A stretch of 60,947 nt of DNA, from contig NZ_PAQR01000009.1 in the NCBI RefSeq assembly GCF_002709775.1, positions 1 through 60,947 on the forward strand. Direction: 5' to 3'. Made by a program: the position numbers and the translations under genes. The DNA comes from Thalassospira sp. (GTDB taxonomy: Bacteria > Pseudomonadota > Alphaproteobacteria > Rhodospirillales > Thalassospiraceae). Under the pieces are notes generated by a model that saw nothing but the letters and a program-made list of their open reading frames with translations, had not been told where the DNA came from and made no database searches. This document shows, in pieces, positions 28,340 to 37,594 of the stretch (position 1 is the stretch's first letter; each line of letters starts with the position of its first letter).

Positions 28340-28446
28340 TGTTTGCGTGACTTTTCCCTGATAAACCTCGTTAGAGGTGTTTTACATTCCGGCATTTTCC
28401 CGGCAAAGGCATTTGAGAACAAGCGATATCATCGTTCTCGCACCAT

Positions 28447-29607
28447 ATGCCAATGACCATCCGCGACACAGAGTATTGCAGCATGATTTCGGGCCGTATC
28501 TGTATTGGTTTAAGTTTCATCGCGCTCGCGATGCAAGTTTCTTCTGCCATGGCCGAAGTTTTCACCTATCCGGCCCTTCGTACGACGCAAGCATCTGATC
28601 CCGAACAATCCCTGCTGACCAATACCCAACCCACGGCCATTGTTTATGGATCCGCCGATATTGGTGCGTTTGTGCCGGTGATCGAAGCATTTCAGCAGGA
28701 AAACCCGTTTATCGGTGTTGAGTATCATCAGCTGCAAACGCTTGAAATGTATGACATTACCCAAAGCCAGCGTGCCAATGGCGAAGCAAATGCAGACCTG
28801 ATCATCAGCTCCTCGATGGATCTGCAGATGAAGCTTGCCAATGATGGCTATGCCACAGCCTATCAAAGCAGCGAGACAGACGCCCTGCCCCATTGGGCCC
28901 GCTGGCGCAACGAGGCCTTTGCCGTCACCCAGGAGCCGGCTGTCATTGCCTATAACCGCGAGTTTTTCCGCGAGAATGATCTGGAACCGCCCAGAACCCG
29001 CGAAGATTTCATCAGCCTGCTTGTTAACCATGACGAGCTGTTTAGCGAAAAAGTCACGACATATGACATCGAACGCAGCGGTGTCGGATTCCTGTTTCTG
29101 GCCCGTGATGAACGCTTCTTTCCCGGTATCTGGGATTTTGTCCGCACCCTTGGGCAAGCAAAGGTAAAGCTTTATTCCAACACATCCCCGATGCTTGAAA
29201 AGATCGCGTCTGGCCAGGTGGTGCTTGGCTACAATTTGCTGGGATCGTATGCGGAAACCTTCAATCAGCGAAATCAAAACCTTGGCGTCATCCTGCCGGA
29301 TGATTTCATTGTCGTTTATTCACGCATCGCCATCATTCCGCGCGGCGCACGCAACCCCGACCTTGGCGGACGTTTTCTTGATTTCATGCTGTCAATCAAG
29401 GGGCAAAGCGTCCTGCAAAATGAAGGCAACTTCAACCCGGTCCGCTCCGACGTGCCGCCAAGCACGTTCTCTTCGCTGATCTTTGATCGCTATGGCGAAC
29501 GCGTGCGTTCCTTCCCGGTTGGCCCGGGCTTGCTGGTTTACCTTGATCAGGCCAAGCGCCAGCGTTTCCTGCGCCGGTGGCAGGATGCACTGCTAAACCG
29601 CAGATAA
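28447..29607 (+). CDS. Orphan periplasmic solute-binding protein (COG1840/PgtC-like)
   Basis: A 386-residue exported protein; the signal peptide ends near AMAEV. Mature landmarks TAIVYGSADIGAFVPVIEAF and VIAYNREFF fit family 1/AfuA-like binding proteins. No permease or ATPase gene is near, and it is divergent from the tctDE pair. Salmonella PgtC is a related case in which a binding-protein-like partner serves a two-component system rather than transport. An accessory sensor role here is inference. ATG at 28447 is given; ATG at 28483 gives an equally good, shorter signal peptide. Neither has a strong Shine-Dalgarno. Confidence 0.8.
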   Translation: MPMTIRDTEYCSMISGRICIGLSFIALAMQVSSAMAEVFTYPALRTTQASDPEQSLLTNTQPTAIVYGSADIGAFVPVIEAFQQENPFIGVEYHQLQTLEMYDITQSQRANGEANADLIISSSMDLQMKLANDGYATAYQSSETDALPHWARWRNEAFAVTQEPAVIAYNREFFRENDLEPPRTREDFISLLVNHDELFSEKVTTYDIERSGVGFLFLARDERFFPGIWDFVRTLGQAKVKLYSNTSPMLEKIASGQVVLGYNLLGSYAETFNQRNQNLGVILPDDFIVVYSRIAIIPRGARNPDLGGRFLDFMLSIKGQSVLQNEGNFNPVRSDVPPSTFSSLIFDRYGERVRSFPVGPGLLVYLDQAKRQRFLRRWQDALLNRR

Positions 29608-29637
29608 CACACCCTGCCCACCTGATTGGTAATCCGG

Positions 29638-30483
29638 TCAGGACTTTGCACTATCGGGCACCGGACGGCGATCCGGACCGGTATAGTTCCAGATCATCCG
29701 ACGCGGGATCGGGCCCTTATTCCGCACGCCTTGCTGGGTTTGCTCCCAAGCATGAGCAAGAATGCCAACCGAACGTGACAGACAGAAAAGCCCGCGTGCC
29801 AATTCGGCGGCAAAGCCCAATTCGGCATAGATAACAGCAGTCGCACCGTCAATATTCATCGGGATGCGCTTGCACTTGCGTGCCAGAAGTTCTGCTTCTA
29901 CCCCGCTCGCAATCTCGCCAAATCGTCCTGAAACATGACCTTCTTTTGCCGCTTCGCTGACAAGTGCGAGCAACCTCGGCGCACGCGGATCGATGGGATG
30001 GAAACGGTGACCAAAGCCCGGCACATGCTTGCCATGTTCGGCAATCTGATGATCAAGGCCATCTGAAACCGCCGCAGCCAAATCCTGACCGGCATCCATG
30101 CGTGCCGCGATGTCATGGTATAGGGCCACGGCCTGTTCGCCGGCCCCGCCATGCACATCGCCAAGCACATTGACCGCACTGGCCATTGCATTATTCAGGC
30201 CCACACCACAGGTCGCTGCCATACGGGCAATTGCAATACTGGGCGCTTGTGGTCCGTGGTCAACGGCGGAAACAAGGGCGGCTTCAAGCAATTTGGCCTG
30301 TGGTGCGGACGGTAAGTCACCGCGTGTCATCAGCCAGATCATGGTCGGGAAACTGATATTGCCGATCAGTTCTTCGATCGCGTACCCGCCGTAATGAATT
30401 TTGCCCGGCTCCATATCGATGATGCCGGTCTGCCACCAGTCGCGTACTTCGTTTTCAACGTCTTCAACGGTTTTCGAACTCAC
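29638..30483 (-). CDS. Citrate-synthase-fold lyase, citryl-CoA lyase-like
   Basis: A 281-residue protein covering only the core of citrate synthase (full enzymes are about 430). Catalytic elements are kept: H111 in GDVHGGAGEQAV, H159 in GFGHRFHPIDPRA and D212 in MNIDGATAV, equal to the His-His-Asp triad. Short members of this kind are annotated as citryl-CoA lyases, cleaving citryl-CoA to acetyl-CoA and oxaloacetate. It starts with GTG that overlaps the CoA-transferase stop by 4 bases, so the two probably act in sequence: CoA transfer to a polycarboxylate, then cleavage. Citrate as the substrate is plausible but unproven. Confidence 0.82.
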   Translation of the reverse strand: MSSKTVEDVENEVRDWWQTGIIDMEPGKIHYGGYAIEELIGNISFPTMIWLMTRGDLPSAPQAKLLEAALVSAVDHGPQAPSIAIARMAATCGVGLNNAMASAVNVLGDVHGGAGEQAVALYHDIAARMDAGQDLAAAVSDGLDHQIAEHGKHVPGFGHRFHPIDPRAPRLLALVSEAAKEGHVSGRFGEIASGVEAELLARKCKRIPMNIDGATAVIYAELGFAAELARGLFCLSRSVGILAHAWEQTQQGVRNKGPIPRRMIWNYTGPDRRPVPDSAKS

Positions 30484-31697
30484 AGCACGCCCTCCTTGGC
30501 AAGGTTATCGATCTCGTCATTGGAAAAGCCCAGCGACGACAGAATGTCATTATTGTCCTGGCCAAGTTCGGGCGGCGGTGAATTTACCAACGGCGCTTTA
30601 CCATCCATCTTGATCCCGGTCCGAAGAATTCGGATATCGCGATCGGCACCCGGAACGTTGTCAAAAGACGCCATCATGCCGCGATCGGCAATTTGCGGCA
30701 GGGCAAGCGCCTGCGGCACGGTCAGAACCGCACCGGCCGGAACCCCGACCGCATTCAGCTTTTCTACCCAGTAATCCGTTGGCTGGGTCACCAGCACTTC
30801 TTCCAGCAACTCTGTCAGGTTTGATCTGTGTTCAAGCCGTTCCTTGCGCGTTACGAACCGTGCATCTTCCAGAAGCGGCTCAAGCCCAAGAACACCACAC
30901 AGGGCCTCGAACTGTTCCTGTTTGTTTGCTGCGATATTGATCTGACCATCGGCTGTCGCGAATGCGCCGGATGGTGAAGACGTGAAATTGTCGTTGCCAT
31001 TGGCCGTCGGTTCCTTGCCGGCAATCAGATAGTTCGACACTACCCACCCCATCGTGGCAATTACGGATTCCAGCATCGAAATATCAATGAAGCTGCCCTT
31101 GGCATCCTTGTTGCCCATCGCACGCCCGGCAAGGGCCGAACTGATGGCAAAGGCCGCGGTCATGCCGCCGATGGTATCGGCCATCGGATAACCGACGCGA
31201 TAGGTTCCGGTATCTTCCTCGCCGGTGATGGTCATGATGCCCGAAAGACCCTGAACGATCTGGTCATAGGCCGGCAGTTTCTTCATCGGACCGCTTTGCC
31301 CAAATCCGGAAATCGCACAATAAACAAGCTCCCGATTAACCTTTGACAGTACGTCATAGCCAAGCTCAAGTCGGTCCATCACACCGGGCCGGAAGTTCTC
31401 GACCAGCACATCGGCCTTGGCCACGAGCTTCTTGAGGATTTCCTTGCCGCGCGGATCCTTGAGGTTCAGCGTGATCGAACGTTTCCCGGCATTCTGCGCC
31501 ATAAATGAAACGCCCATCAGCTTTTCATTCAGTTCCATATCTGCACCCAGCTGGCGGGCAAGATCACCGCGCCCCGGCGCTTCGACCTTGATGACATCCG
31601 CTCCCATATGGGCCAGTTGGTGACAACAAAATGGTCCGGCCAGCACATTGGTCAGATCAAGAACCGTGGTTCCGGAAAGAGAGTTTGGTCCGCTCAT
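30480..31697 (-). CDS. Family III CoA-transferase (CaiB/BaiF)
   Basis: A 405-residue CoA-transferase with family features: LDLTNVLAGPFCCHQLAHMGADVIKVE at the start, VLVENFRPGVMDRLELGY, AISGFGQSGP, and YDQIVQGLSGIM, where the aspartate fits the catalytic Asp forming an acyl-anhydride with the acid. It would move CoA from a donor thioester to a carboxylic acid. It overlaps the citryl-CoA-lyase-like gene and is divergent from an IclR regulator with a palindromic operator. Substrate unknown; the adjacent TctABC transporter points to a tri- or dicarboxylate. Confidence 0.9.
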   Translation of the reverse strand: MSGPNSLSGTTVLDLTNVLAGPFCCHQLAHMGADVIKVEAPGRGDLARQLGADMELNEKLMGVSFMAQNAGKRSITLNLKDPRGKEILKKLVAKADVLVENFRPGVMDRLELGYDVLSKVNRELVYCAISGFGQSGPMKKLPAYDQIVQGLSGIMTITGEEDTGTYRVGYPMADTIGGMTAAFAISSALAGRAMGNKDAKGSFIDISMLESVIATMGWVVSNYLIAGKEPTANGNDNFTSSPSGAFATADGQINIAANKQEQFEALCGVLGLEPLLEDARFVTRKERLEHRSNLTELLEEVLVTQPTDYWVEKLNAVGVPAGAVLTVPQALALPQIADRGMMASFDNVPGADRDIRILRTGIKMDGKAPLVNSPPPELGQDNNDILSSLGFSNDEIDNLAKEGVL

Positions 31698-31710
31698 GGA
31701 GATTTCCTAA

Positions 31711-31747
31711 ATTCTGTCTAGTAGAATTATGTTCTATTATATAGAAT
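31711..31747. promoter_or_regulatory. Tandem palindromic operator between CoA-transferase and IclR genes
   Basis: Two 17-base palindromes of the same design, (A/G)TTCT-N7-AGAAT, lie at 31711-31727 and 31731-31747. Their centres are 20 bases apart, about two helical turns, so dimers would bind the same DNA face. The second has the perfect arms TTCTAT and ATAGAA. The location, 13 bases from the CoA-transferase start and 69 from the iclR start, fits a site for the divergent IclR-type regulator. Confidence 0.65.
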
Positions 31748-31816
31748 TTTAGGCTTGAGCAAAATGGTGTTGGAGGCTTTGCAAAGGCGACACACCGAAC
31801 TGAAACGGATTTACCC

Positions 31817-32497
31817 ATGTCAGAACAAAACGTTACGGCAGTCGAACGGGCACTTGGAATTCTTGATGCCTTTACCGATCAGGACCCTGACCTGTCGCTT
31901 AAGGACCTGTCAGAGCGTACCGGAATGTATAAAAGCACGATCTCCAGACTGGCTGGGACACTCGAGTCCTGCGGTTTCCTGATGCTCTCCGGGCGTGGTC
32001 GGTATCGTCTGGGCCCGGCTCTCTGGCGTTTGGGATCTATTTACCAGCGATCATACCGCATGGATGATATTGTCCGCCCGCACCTGTCCATGCTGGTTTC
32101 CGAAAGCGGTGAAACCGCGTCCTTTTATGTTCCCGAAGGCCCCAATCGCTTGTGCCTGTTTCGCGAAAACTCACCAAGCAGCCTGCGTCACCATCTAGAA
32201 GAAGGTGCGATCCTTCCCTGTGAGTTCGGGGCTGCCGGCCATGTCATCCGCGCCTGGGGCGATGGTGTCGATGACAGATCGCTGCAGGTCCTTGAAGACA
32301 AATTCGCACTTAGTGAAGGTGAACGTGACCCGGATATCTCCGCAATTGCCGTTCCTGTTCTTGATCGACAGAACCATCTTCTGGGCGCGCTTGCCCTTTC
32401 CGGTCCGATCAGTCGGTTTACCCCTGAAAAGCGACTGAAATGCCTGCAATCTCTACAATCACGTGCAGAAGATTGCGGCAAACGCATGTCATCGTGA
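31817..32497 (+). CDS. IclR-family transcriptional regulator
   Basis: A 226-residue protein with an N-terminal winged helix (about 6-70; AVERALGILDAF and LKDLSERTGMYKSTISRL) and a C-terminal IclR effector domain with RENSPSSLRHHLEEG and FGAAGHVIRAWG. IclR proteins bind small organic acids as dimers and tetramers and control adjacent catabolic genes. It is divergent from the CoA-transferase/lyase pair and upstream of tctCBA, so it likely controls the degradation genes and perhaps itself. No strong Shine-Dalgarno precedes the ATG. Confidence 0.92.
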   Translation: MSEQNVTAVERALGILDAFTDQDPDLSLKDLSERTGMYKSTISRLAGTLESCGFLMLSGRGRYRLGPALWRLGSIYQRSYRMDDIVRPHLSMLVSESGETASFYVPEGPNRLCLFRENSPSSLRHHLEEGAILPCEFGAAGHVIRAWGDGVDDRSLQVLEDKFALSEGERDPDISAIAVPVLDRQNHLLGALALSGPISRFTPEKRLKCLQSLQSRAEDCGKRMSS

Positions 32498-32539
32498 TCA
32501 CAAGTAATCGCTTATTTTTTCCCTGAACGCATAAATCAT

Positions 32540-32599
32540 GTGAACTTTTTTCACCCATTTTTTGCCAATGACAGGTTGGTGACAGGTTTGCCTGTTACC
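32540..32599. promoter_or_regulatory. Candidate tctC upstream control region (direct and inverted repeats)
   Basis: TGACAGGTT occurs at 32569-32577 and again at 32580-32588, an 11-base period suited to an OmpR-type regulator such as TctD. The second copy is part of a near-perfect palindrome GGTGACAGG-TTTG-CCTGTTACC (32578-32599). A small palindrome GTGAA-N5-TTCAC lies at 32540-32554. The whole gap 32498-32815 (318 bases) has no gene and ends with the tctC ribosome binding site GGAGGAG. Confidence 0.55.
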
Positions 32600-32815
32600 G
32601 TCCCGCCACTGCCGATCCGTGAGTCATAAATTGGCCCCGGAACAAACAAGAATAAAATTCGGCAAGGGAGGACGGTGAAAATTCCGGGGTCAGTTGGTCA
32701 ATTCGCCTCTGAAAGCGGTTTTCGGATACGCCCTTGCTGAAAGCTTTGTTCCATTGATCGGCCTGCCACCAATCGGGTGGCTGGGAAATTGCTTTAGTGT
32801 CTGGAGGAGACCCTG

Positions 32816-33814
32816 ATGAACAAACTGTCGATGTTCTCGCGTCGCGGATTTATCGCAGCAGCCACGGCTGTTGCTGTTTCGACTGCTGCCTTTGGTGCAA
32901 TGGATGCCAAAGCTGCAGAAATGGACGAAATTCACTTCGTCATTCCGGGCGGCGCAGGCGGCGGCTGGGATGGCACGGCACGTGGTACCGGTGAAGCCCT
33001 GACCAAATCCGGTCTGGTTGGCACCGCGTCCTACGAAAACATGTCTGGCGGCGGCGGCGGTAAAGCCATTGCCTACATGATCGAAGCTGCTGATCGCCTT
33101 GACAACACCCTGATGGTCAACTCCACCCCGATCATCGTGCGTTCGCTGACCGGTGTCTTCCCGCAGTCCTTCCGCGACCTGACCCCGATTGCAGCCGTTG
33201 TTGCTGAATATGCTGCATTCGCAGTACCGGCTGACAGCCCGTATGCATCCTTCACCGACGTTGTCGAAGCGGTCAAAGCTGATCCGTCTTCGGTTAAATT
33301 CGGTGGCGGTTCGGTTCGTGGCGGTATGGACCATATCGTTGCAGCCTACGCTGTTCAGCAGGGCGGCGGCGATGCCAAACAGGTAAAATACATTCCGTAT
33401 GACGCAGGCGGCAAAGCAATCGCTGGCCTTCTGTCGGGTGAAACCGAAGTTCTGTCGACCGGTCTGGGCGAACTGCTTGAACTTGCAAAAGCAGGTCAGG
33501 TTCGCATTCTGGCTGTAACCTCGAAAGAACGCGTTGAAGCTGCTCCGGACGTTCCGTCGCTTGGCGAACTCGGCATTGATGCTGAATTCATCAACTGGCG
33601 CGGTTACTTCGGTTCGCCGTCCCTGTCGGCTGAAAAAGCCGATGCCTATGCGGCGATCCTCAAGGACGTTCAGGCGACCCCGGAATGGGAAACCGTTCGT
33701 ACCCGTAATGGCTGGGAAAAAATCTACAAGCCGCGTGCTGAGTTCTCTGCCTTCATGGAAGAACAGGAAAAGGTCGTTGGCGACCTGATGCGAGACCTTG
33801 GCTTCCTGAAATAA
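32816..33814 (+). CDS. tctC: Tripartite tricarboxylate transporter binding protein TctC
   Basis: A 332-residue periplasmic protein of the Bug/TctC family. Its N-terminus (SRRGFIAAATAVAVS) carries a twin arginine and could use Tat export; cleavage is likely after DAKA-A near residue 33. Family landmarks include IHFVIPGGAGGGWDGTARG, YENMSGGGGGKA, and GGSVRGGMDHI, closer to citrate/tricarballylate-type TctC than to general Bug proteins. The ATG follows GGAGGAGACCCTG, a very strong site that suits the high expression of binding proteins. First gene of tctCBA. Confidence 0.93.
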   Translation: MNKLSMFSRRGFIAAATAVAVSTAAFGAMDAKAAEMDEIHFVIPGGAGGGWDGTARGTGEALTKSGLVGTASYENMSGGGGGKAIAYMIEAADRLDNTLMVNSTPIIVRSLTGVFPQSFRDLTPIAAVVAEYAAFAVPADSPYASFTDVVEAVKADPSSVKFGGGSVRGGMDHIVAAYAVQQGGGDAKQVKYIPYDAGGKAIAGLLSGETEVLSTGLGELLELAKAGQVRILAVTSKERVEAAPDVPSLGELGIDAEFINWRGYFGSPSLSAEKADAYAAILKDVQATPEWETVRTRNGWEKIYKPRAEFSAFMEEQEKVVGDLMRDLGFLK

Positions 33815-33858
33815 GCCACTAAAACACAAGTAAAAAGACCTCCGAAGGAAACCACGCC

Positions 33859-34347
33859 ATGTCCATCAATCGCGACAAATTCGGCGCATTGCTATTTCTT
33901 TGCCTTGCGCTGATTTATGGCTTCTATGTCGGTGACATTCCGCTGCTGTTTGGCGACGAGGATGCCCCGTTCAATGCCAGAACCCTCCCTAACGCCCTTG
34001 CATGGTTGCTTGGTGTGGTTTCCTTCGTTCAACTGATACTGCCGACCAACAGAGAGGCTGGCAGTCTCGAACACGCGTTCCGTGGCCTTAAATGGAAACG
34101 CGTGGTCATCCTTGCTGCGCTGATGGTCTTCTATGGCCTCACGATCCGCCAGCTTGGTTTCCCGATTTCGACATCGCTCTTCCTGATGGGCGGTTTCTAT
34201 ACGCTTGGCGAACGCCGCCCGCTGGTTCTGATCCTGACGTCTGTTGGTGTCACGCTTGCTTTCTGGGGATTGCTGTATGCCATGGGCATCTATCTGACCC
34301 CGGGCGACTTCTTCTATTATCTCGGTTGGATGTCAAACGATGCTTGA
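33859..34347 (+). CDS. tctB: Tripartite tricarboxylate transporter small membrane subunit TctB
   Basis: A 162-residue integral membrane protein with about four hydrophobic segments (roughly 8-26, 42-60, 78-98, 110-145), the usual TctB architecture. It forms the membrane complex with TctA and takes ligand from TctC. Sequence is poorly conserved in this family, so the call leans on size, topology and position between tctC and tctA. Its stop overlaps the tctA ATG by 8 bases. Confidence 0.9.
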   Translation: MSINRDKFGALLFLCLALIYGFYVGDIPLLFGDEDAPFNARTLPNALAWLLGVVSFVQLILPTNREAGSLEHAFRGLKWKRVVILAALMVFYGLTIRQLGFPISTSLFLMGGFYTLGERRPLVLILTSVGVTLAFWGLLYAMGIYLTPGDFFYYLGWMSNDA

Positions 34348-35878
34348 GGGAATTTTCTCCGGTCTTTCGACCGCTGTTATGCCGATCAACCTTCTGATGG
34401 TTGCGGTCGGCTGTTTCGCAGGCACCTTTATCGGGATGCTTCCCGGTCTTGGCCCAATCACCGCCATTGCCCTGATGATCCCGATCACCTACGGGTTTGA
34501 TCCGTCCACCGGCCTTATTTTGATGGCGGGCGTGTATTACGGGGCGATCTTTGGCGGCTCGACCTCTTCTATTTTGATCAATGCGCCGGGTGTTGCCGGT
34601 ACGGTTGCGACCGCCTTTGACGGTTACCCGATGGCGCAGAAAGGTCAGGCTGGCAAGGCACTTGCCATTGCCGCCTACTCGTCTTTCTCTGGCGGTACGA
34701 TTGCTGCGATCTTCCTGCTGGTTGCCGCTCCGGCACTGGCCTCAGTATCGCTTTCGTTCCAGTCCGGTGACTATTTCGCCCTGATGGTGCTCGGCCTGAC
34801 GGCTGTTTCTGCCTTCGCTGGCAAGGGTCAGGTTCTGAAAGCCATCACCATGACCCTGTTCGGGATCATGTTGTCGACCATCGGCACGGATCCTGCCGCC
34901 GGCGTTGCGCGCTTTACATTTGGCAGCATGGACCTTGTTGACGGCATCAGCTTCCTTTTGCTGGCCATGTCGACCTTCGCGCTGTCCGAAGCCCTTCTTT
35001 CGATCCTGCGTCCGACCAAAGACACCCGTTCCGAAGAAGAAAAGGCGCTGAAAAGCCTGGGCTCCATGAAGCTGTCGAAAGAAGAAGTGAAAACCATGGT
35101 GCCGGTCATTGGCCGTTCCTCGGTTCTGGGCTTCTTTACCGGCGTTTTGCCGGGTGCTGGTGCCACCATTGCATCCTTCCTAGCCTATGGCATGGAACGC
35201 AACATTGCGTCTGCCAAGGAAAAACTCGGCTTTGGCAAGGGTTCTATCCGTGGTCTTGCTGCACCGGAAACCGCAAACAACGCAGCATGTTCCGGCTCCT
35301 TCGTACCGCTTCTGACCCTCGGTATTCCGGGTTCGGGTACGACGGCCGTCATGATGGGCGCGCTGATTTCCTATGGTGTTCAGCCGGGCCCGCGTCTGTT
35401 TGTTGAACAGCCTGACGTGTTCTGGTCGGTGATCATTTCGATGTATATCGGTAACATCGTGCTGCTGGTTCTGAACCTGCCGCTGATCCCGTATATCTCG
35501 CGTCTTCTTGCCCTGCCCCAGCAGCTTCTGGTGCCGTTCGTTCTGTTCTTCTCGCTGGTTGGTGTTTACCTGGTGACCTTTAACACCATGGACATCCACA
35601 TGATGGTGATTGCCGCAGGCATCGCGATCGGCCTGCGACTTCTGAACTATCCGATGGCGCCGATGCTGCTTGGCTTCATTCTCGGCAAGATGATGGAAGA
35701 AAACCTGCGTCGTGCACTGGCGATCAGTGACGGTTCGATTTCCTTCCTGTGGGAACGTCCGATCACCCTGGTCATTCTGATCATCAGCATCCTGTTCCTG
35801 GCCGCCCCGCTTATTGGCAACCTGCGCAGCTGGTTGGCCAATCGCAAGGCGACTGTTCCGAACGATGGTGAAATCTAA
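34340..35878 (+). CDS. tctA: Tripartite tricarboxylate transporter large membrane subunit TctA
   Basis: A 512-residue membrane protein with about twelve helices and the two family repeats: FIGMLPGLGPITAIALMIP near residue 30-48 and FFTGVLPGAGATIASFLAYG near 260-280. AAPETANNAACSGSFVPLLTLGIPGSGTTA is the strongly conserved TctA block. It is the pore of a sodium- or proton-coupled importer of di- or tricarboxylates. It overlaps tctB by 8 bases and is followed 33 bases later by a chemoreceptor gene. Confidence 0.96.
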   Translation: MLEGIFSGLSTAVMPINLLMVAVGCFAGTFIGMLPGLGPITAIALMIPITYGFDPSTGLILMAGVYYGAIFGGSTSSILINAPGVAGTVATAFDGYPMAQKGQAGKALAIAAYSSFSGGTIAAIFLLVAAPALASVSLSFQSGDYFALMVLGLTAVSAFAGKGQVLKAITMTLFGIMLSTIGTDPAAGVARFTFGSMDLVDGISFLLLAMSTFALSEALLSILRPTKDTRSEEEKALKSLGSMKLSKEEVKTMVPVIGRSSVLGFFTGVLPGAGATIASFLAYGMERNIASAKEKLGFGKGSIRGLAAPETANNAACSGSFVPLLTLGIPGSGTTAVMMGALISYGVQPGPRLFVEQPDVFWSVIISMYIGNIVLLVLNLPLIPYISRLLALPQQLLVPFVLFFSLVGVYLVTFNTMDIHMMVIAAGIAIGLRLLNYPMAPMLLGFILGKMMEENLRRALAISDGSISFLWERPITLVILIISILFLAAPLIGNLRSWLANRKATVPNDGEI

Positions 35879-35911
35879 AATCTGTCTCTAAGCGACGCGA
35901 AGGAAACTGGA

Positions 35912-37594
35912 ATGCGCTTTCTTGACAATCTCTCGATCGGGCCCAAAACCCTTTTGGTCCCGGTCTTCCTGATGATCGTCATTATCGCAATGGGGATTGC
36001 CACTGTCGCAACGCTCGAAAGCGAGAAAGACACGCTTACCAGCCTTCGCGTCGAAGCCTATGAACGGCGATCCGATGCACTGACGCTCAGCAATGCACTG
36101 AACGAAGCGCACGGGTCGCTGTTTCGTATTCTGACCTGGGACTCAAACGGCATTAATGCCGCCGTGGTCCCCGATCTGCGTGAACAGGTCGCCATGCTTG
36201 AAGGCGAACTGGCCCCGCTTGCCGAACGCCTTGCCGCGGCTGGCGGTGATGCCTTCACCCAGAACTACGCCAAATACATGGAACAGGTCAGCCAATTCCT
36301 TGTTGAAAGCGAAATGAACATTTATGGCGCGCTTGAAGTCATTGCCCAGGCCGATGAAACCTTCCAGGCCCTTCAGGTTCCGTTGAACGATATTCTTGCC
36401 CAGTCCCACGAAATCGCTACGACCTCATTTGCAGATGCCTACACGCAGGCCGAAGCACTGCAGCGTGTCTTTGTCATCGTTGCCTTGATCGTGGTCGTTG
36501 TTGCAGTGATCGTTTCGGTCTTTGTCTCGCGCCGTATTTCGCGCCCGATGACCGATCTGGCCGAACTGATCGAACAGATTTCCAATGGTGATCTCGATGT
36601 AGATATTCGCGGCAGTCAGCGTGCCGATGAAATCGGCAAGGTTGCCCGCTCTGTCACGGTACTGCGCGATCAGTCCAAAGAAGCCGAAATGCTGCGCAAG
36701 GAACGCGAACGTGTCCGCAACCTTGAAGGCCAGCGTCAGCAAAACCTGATTGATGCCACCAACCATTTCCAGCGCGTTGTGCAGGAAGCCCTTTCCGGCT
36801 TTGACCAGGAATTCGGCTCGCTTAACGGTTCTGCCAGTGACATGGAACAGATCGCGACCCTTGCCAGTGCGCGTTCCGCCGATGCCAACCAGCATTCCGA
36901 ACAGGTGCTGCGTCACATCGAAGCGGTTTCGCAAACAACCGCAAGCCTGTCTGATGCCATCGCCGAAATCGGCCAGCAGGCGCAAAATTCGGCCGAGGTT
37001 GCCGGTCGTGCCCGTTCCGAAAGCGAACAATCGCGCGCCCTGTTCGAACAGCTGACCGGCGCCACCCAGCGGATTGGCGACATCGTCAGCCTGATCGAAG
37101 ACATCGCAAACCAGACCAACCTTCTAGCCCTTAACGCCACAATCGAGGCCGCCCGTGCCGGTGACGCCGGCAAGGGCTTTGCCGTGGTTGCCGGTGAAGT
37201 CAAAAACCTTGCCTCCCAGACCGCGCGTGCAACCGAAGACATCGCAAGTCAGGTCGAAGAAATCCGGGGCCTTACTGATAATGTTGTCAATGCCTTGCAC
37301 GGTGTTGCCGATGTGATTGGCGAGGTTGATCAATCCGCTGCGGCCATTGCGGCTGCGGTCGAAGAACAACAGGCATCGACAGCTGGCATTTCCGATAGCA
37401 TTCAGGATGCCAATGGCGGCATGCGCACCGTGGCAGAGGCCGTTGGCGCCCTTGATGGTGAAACTGCACGCGTTCACAACGGGTCAGCAAACGTGACCCG
37501 TGCGACCAGCACCCTTAATGACGAAGCCACCAAACTGCGCAACGCAATTGATGGCTTCCTTGATCAGATCGAAAAGAACAAGGCCCAAGCATAA
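35912..37594 (+). CDS. Methyl-accepting chemotaxis protein
   Basis: A 560-residue receptor: membrane helix at about 12-34, a periplasmic four-helix-bundle-like ligand domain to about 185, a second helix 188-208, a HAMP domain ([27 protein letters not shown]) and a long coiled-coil signalling domain. The hairpin tip [20 protein letters not shown] is the CheA/CheW contact site. It follows tctA by 33 bases with its own GAAGGAAA site, so it is likely in the tct operon and may steer cells to the transported acid. No CheR-tethering pentapeptide is seen at the C-terminus. Confidence 0.93.
   Translation: MRFLDNLSIGPKTLLVPVFLMIVIIAMGIATVATLESEKDTLTSLRVEAYERRSDALTLSNALNEAHGSLFRILTWDSNGINAAVVPDLREQVAMLEGELAPLAERLAAAGGDAFTQNYAKYMEQVSQFLVESEMNIYGALEVIAQADETFQALQVPLNDILAQSHEIATTSFADAYTQAEALQRVFVIVALIVVVVAVIVSVFVSRRISRPMTDLAELIEQISNGDLDVDIRGSQRADEIGKVARSVTVLRDQSKEAEMLRKERERVRNLEGQRQQNLIDATNHFQRVVQEALSGFDQEFGSLNGSASDMEQIATLASARSADANQHSEQVLRHIEAVSQTTASLSDAIAEIGQQAQNSAEVAGRARSESEQSRALFEQLTGATQRIGDIVSLIEDIANQTNLLALNATIEAARAGDAGKGFAVVAGEVKNLASQTARATEDIASQVEEIRGLTDNVVNALHGVADVIGEVDQSAAAIAAAVEEQQASTAGISDSIQDANGGMRTVAEAVGALDGETARVHNGSANVTRATSTLNDEATKLRNAIDGFLDQIEKNKAQA

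Noticed and set aside
32630..32650. Possible sigma-54 site (TTGGCCCCGGAAC) upstream of tctC
   Set aside because: Lacks the GC doublet at the right spacing, and no sigma-54 activator is nearby.
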